Source: Fidelibacterota bacterium
GTDB lineage: Bacteria; Fidelibacterota; UBA2242
Direction of reading: 5' to 3'
Length of the DNA stretch: 6,127 bases
Assembly (NCBI GenBank): GCA_003645845.1
Contig: QNCV01000168.1
Span: 1-6,127, forward strand
Shown: positions 4,502 to 6,127 of the stretch, piece after piece
Position numbering within the stretch: the first letter of the stretch is position 1
Layout: every line of letters begins with the position of its first letter
Notes under the pieces: generated by a model
What the model was told of the DNA's origin: nothing
The model's database searches: none
The model's input: the letters and a program-made list of their open reading frames with translations, nothing else
Translations under genes and position numbers: made by a program

Positions 4502-6127
4502 TTACTTAAGCAATAACATTTTATGAATTAATTCACTCTTCTCTGTCGTGATTCGAGAAAAATAAACGCCGGAGGCAAGTTCACTCCCATCAAACCGGCA
4601 GGAGTAGATACCCGCTTGTTGCTTTTTCCGAAGCAGTGTTTTCAATTTATTCCCACTGATATCATAAATATCGATACTGACAAAAGATTCGGAGGGTATC
4701 TGGTACTGGATTGTGGTCGAACAATTAAAAGGATTGGGAAAGTTGGAAAGACGATATTCAGCGGGAGTCGCACCGGCGGCCCATTCACTCTCATGCTCAA
4801 TCGCAGTAGCCGTCAGAAGTGCATTTATCTCAGACTCCTCCAACACACAATTATAAACCCTAAGGTCGTCAATGATCCCCTGAAAATCTTCATTTCCATC
4901 GCCATTAATCCCGATTCTCAGATCTGATAGTTCGGGACTCGGTGGATCAGCATTCCGGACAACTTTATCAAGCCCTCCATCGAGATATAGTCTGGCCACC
5001 TGTTCGTTTGAATCATAGGTTGCAGCCACATGATACCAGGTATCCGGCGATATTTCGGTGTTGAAATCCGACGTAGCCGTACCGGAATTTGCCCAACGGA
5101 AATGAAATTTGTTCCCATTGGCGCTTTTCCAAAGTCCAAACCAATTACTGCCGAAGCGGTTATGTTCAATAATGGTTCTCCATCCATCCGGTATCGGTGC
5201 CGGTATTTTGACCCATACGGCAAGCGTAAAACTGGTGATTGAAAAATCCGGACTTTCTGCGATCGAAACATATTCCTGATCACTGTCAAACTGTATTGCT
5301 TTCCCCGATTGTCTCCCCGTCACAAACTGTGGTTGACCGATAATTAAACCATTATTCCCATGATCAGAAGAGTCAGCAACATTATCTTCAAACAACCAGC
5401 AACCAACAAGTTTTTCATCAACATTCCCCACGATTATTTTAACAGGATCGGAATACACTTGATGACCTTCATTATCAGTCACACGGGCAAATAAATAATA
5501 CACTCCCTTCGTGACATTCGTCCAGATAACTTCGTAAGGTGCCGTCGGGTCCTCACCAATTTTTGTAGATTGAGCAAAAAACTCGACGTTTACAACCTGT
5601 CCGCCGGTATCCTGGGCAGTAGCTTCAATAGTAATATTACTACCGTCCTCATAATGGGCGCCGGAATCGGGAGAAATAATCGTTACCTCCGGCAATCCAT
5701 GTACATTGGCCATCAGGTCATCAATGATCTCTTCCATCTCAGTGTTGCTCAGTTTTTTAACTAAATAAGATTGATCCTTATCTGGAGAATCATGCCAAAC
5801 ATTCGAACCATCATCACCGACTTCACAATAACCGGTTGTAACCAGATCCCAATAAAGCAAAGGGTCTCGAACTGCCGCAAGCACCGCCGTCTGATCCCAG
5901 CTGGCACGTGTGGCGCCAACATACCCCCCGGCAAGCTCATAGGCTCTTCGAATAGGATTTGATGCAGGAGTAAGGGCTAATTTAGCACCCGTTTGAATTT
6001 GGGAGCCTATTTCCGCTCCACTGAAAACGACCGGTTTCGGCCAGTTATCGACCACATATTTTGTCGCTGCGTAATCACAGACAAAATTAAACTCACCACC
6101 GGAGGAGGGATATCCTCCCCCCATACA
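4502..6127 (-). CDS. Secreted IUNH, Ig-like, LamG and T9SS-tail multidomain protein (5' end missing)
   Basis: 541 residues are visible and the frame stays open to the right edge. ATG 6124 is internal, since it falls inside a conserved domain (numbering below starts there). Residues 1-144 are the C-terminal part of an IUNH domain: GGEFNF at 9-14 with D17 is the intact ribose-pocket motif, D77 in ASWDQ is the late metal-site Asp, and EEIIDDLM (131-138) matches the tail of the downstream paralogs. Residues 145-233 are a Big_7-type Ig domain (VTIISPDSG, VEFFA, GEDPTAPYEVIWTNV). Residues 236-438 are a LamG/concanavalin-like domain (GCWLFEDN, LAVWVKIPAP, TWYHVAATYD, IIDDLRVYN). Residues 457-540 are a type IX secretion sorting domain. 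The protein should be exported across the outer membrane and held at or released from the surface, probably bound to a glycan. The DTD part lies outside the window, so full catalytic competence cannot be judged. Confidence 0.9.
   Translation of the reverse strand, partial: CMGGGYPSSGGEFNFVCDYAATKYVVDNWPKPVVFSGAEIGSQIQTGAKLALTPASNPIRRAYELAGGYVGATRASWDQTAVLAAVRDPLLYWDLVTTGYCEVGDDGSNVWHDSPDKDQSYLVKKLSNTEMEEIIDDLMANVHGLPEVTIISPDSGAHYEDGSNITIEATAQDTGGQVVNVEFFAQSTKIGEDPTAPYEVIWTNVTKGVYYLFARVTDNEGHQVYSDPVKIIVGNVDEKLVGCWLFEDNVADSSDHGNNGLIIGQPQFVTGRQSGKAIQFDSDQEYVSIAESPDFSITSFTLAVWVKIPAPIPDGWRTIIEHNRFGSNWFGLWKSANGNKFHFRWANSGTATSDFNTEISPDTWYHVAATYDSNEQVARLYLDGGLDKVVRNADPPSPELSDLRIGINGDGNEDFQGIIDDLRVYNCVLEESEINALLTATAIEHESEWAAGATPAEYRLSNFPNPFNCSTTIQYQIPSESFVSIDIYDISGNKLKTLLRKKQQAGIYSCRFDGSELASGVYFSRITTEKSELIHKMLLLK
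4505..4756 (-). other. T9SS (Por) C-terminal sorting domain
   Basis: The last 84 residues of the multidomain protein read YRLSNFPNPFN, then TTIQYQIP, VSIDIYDISGN, ASGVYFSRI and KMLLLK, the standard order of the type A sorting domain. In the known pathway this tail is recognised by the type IX secretion system and removed. None of the three downstream IUNH-like proteins has such a tail; the CBM/PKD protein is cut off before its end. Confidence 0.88.
4811..5419 (-). other. LamG / concanavalin-A-like lectin domain
   Basis: This segment encodes about 200 residues of the multidomain protein. Key marks are GCWLFEDN at its start, the central LAVWVK strand, TWYHVAATYD, ARLYLDG and the closing IDDLRVYN, typical of Laminin_G_3-type modules. 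Such modules often bind carbohydrate; the ligand here is unknown. Confidence 0.8.
5426..5692 (-). other. Bacterial Ig-like (Big_7-type) domain
   Basis: About 89 residues lie between the IUNH and LamG domains. The pattern of VTIISP, a GSNITIEA strand, VVNVEFFA, TAPYEVIW and a final FARVTDNEG is typical of Ig-like spacer modules in secreted glycan-active proteins. It probably acts as a rigid spacer. Confidence 0.75.

Noticed and set aside
4918..5289. Minus-strand open frame of 123 codons
   Set aside because: It is out of frame within the LamG domain, whose proper frame is uninterrupted and full of motifs.

Overview
The window is almost fully coding, and every gene I can support lies on the minus strand, so transcription runs right to left. 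Five genes follow each other with gaps of about 24 to 42 bases and look like part of one operon. Both ends of the operon are outside the window: the rightmost gene lacks its start and the leftmost lacks its end. No tRNA, rRNA, CRISPR array, insertion sequence or terminator is visible, and no stretch over 50 bases lacks a gene.

The rightmost gene ends in a type IX secretion (Por) C-terminal sorting domain of the 'NFPNPFN...ASGVYFSRI...KMLLLK' style. Together with mid-range GC, SPI and lipoprotein signals and 'AQ'-type cleavage sites, this points to the Fibrobacteres-Chlorobi-Bacteroidetes superphylum. The style resembles Calditrichota, KSB1, Ignavibacteria or Marinimicrobia relatives; the exact lineage cannot be read from this window.

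Layout in transcription order. (A) 4502-6127: a 5'-truncated secreted protein made of the end of a nucleoside-hydrolase (IUNH) domain, a bacterial Ig-like domain, a LamG-type lectin domain and a T9SS sorting tail. (B) 3466-4473: an IUNH-family lipoprotein with an intact active-site signature. (C) 2488-3435: an exported single-domain IUNH-like protein whose signature DTD has become ETN. (D) 643-2445: an exported protein with two IUNH-like domains head to tail, the first with ETN and the second with DTD. (E) 1-618: an exported protein with a carbohydrate-binding-like module followed by the beginning of a PKD domain, started by TTG and running off the left edge.

The operon therefore carries five IUNH-fold domains in four adjacent genes. 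All are exported, but to apparently different places: cell surface or medium (A), lipoprotein membrane anchor (B), and periplasm or beyond (C, D). They are combined with sugar-binding modules (A, E). Two domains have lost the canonical catalytic and ribose-binding residues while keeping the fold. The most interesting reading is an envelope system of active enzymes and pseudo-enzymes acting on nucleosides or on another furanoside found in polymers. The substrate is not shown by the sequence.
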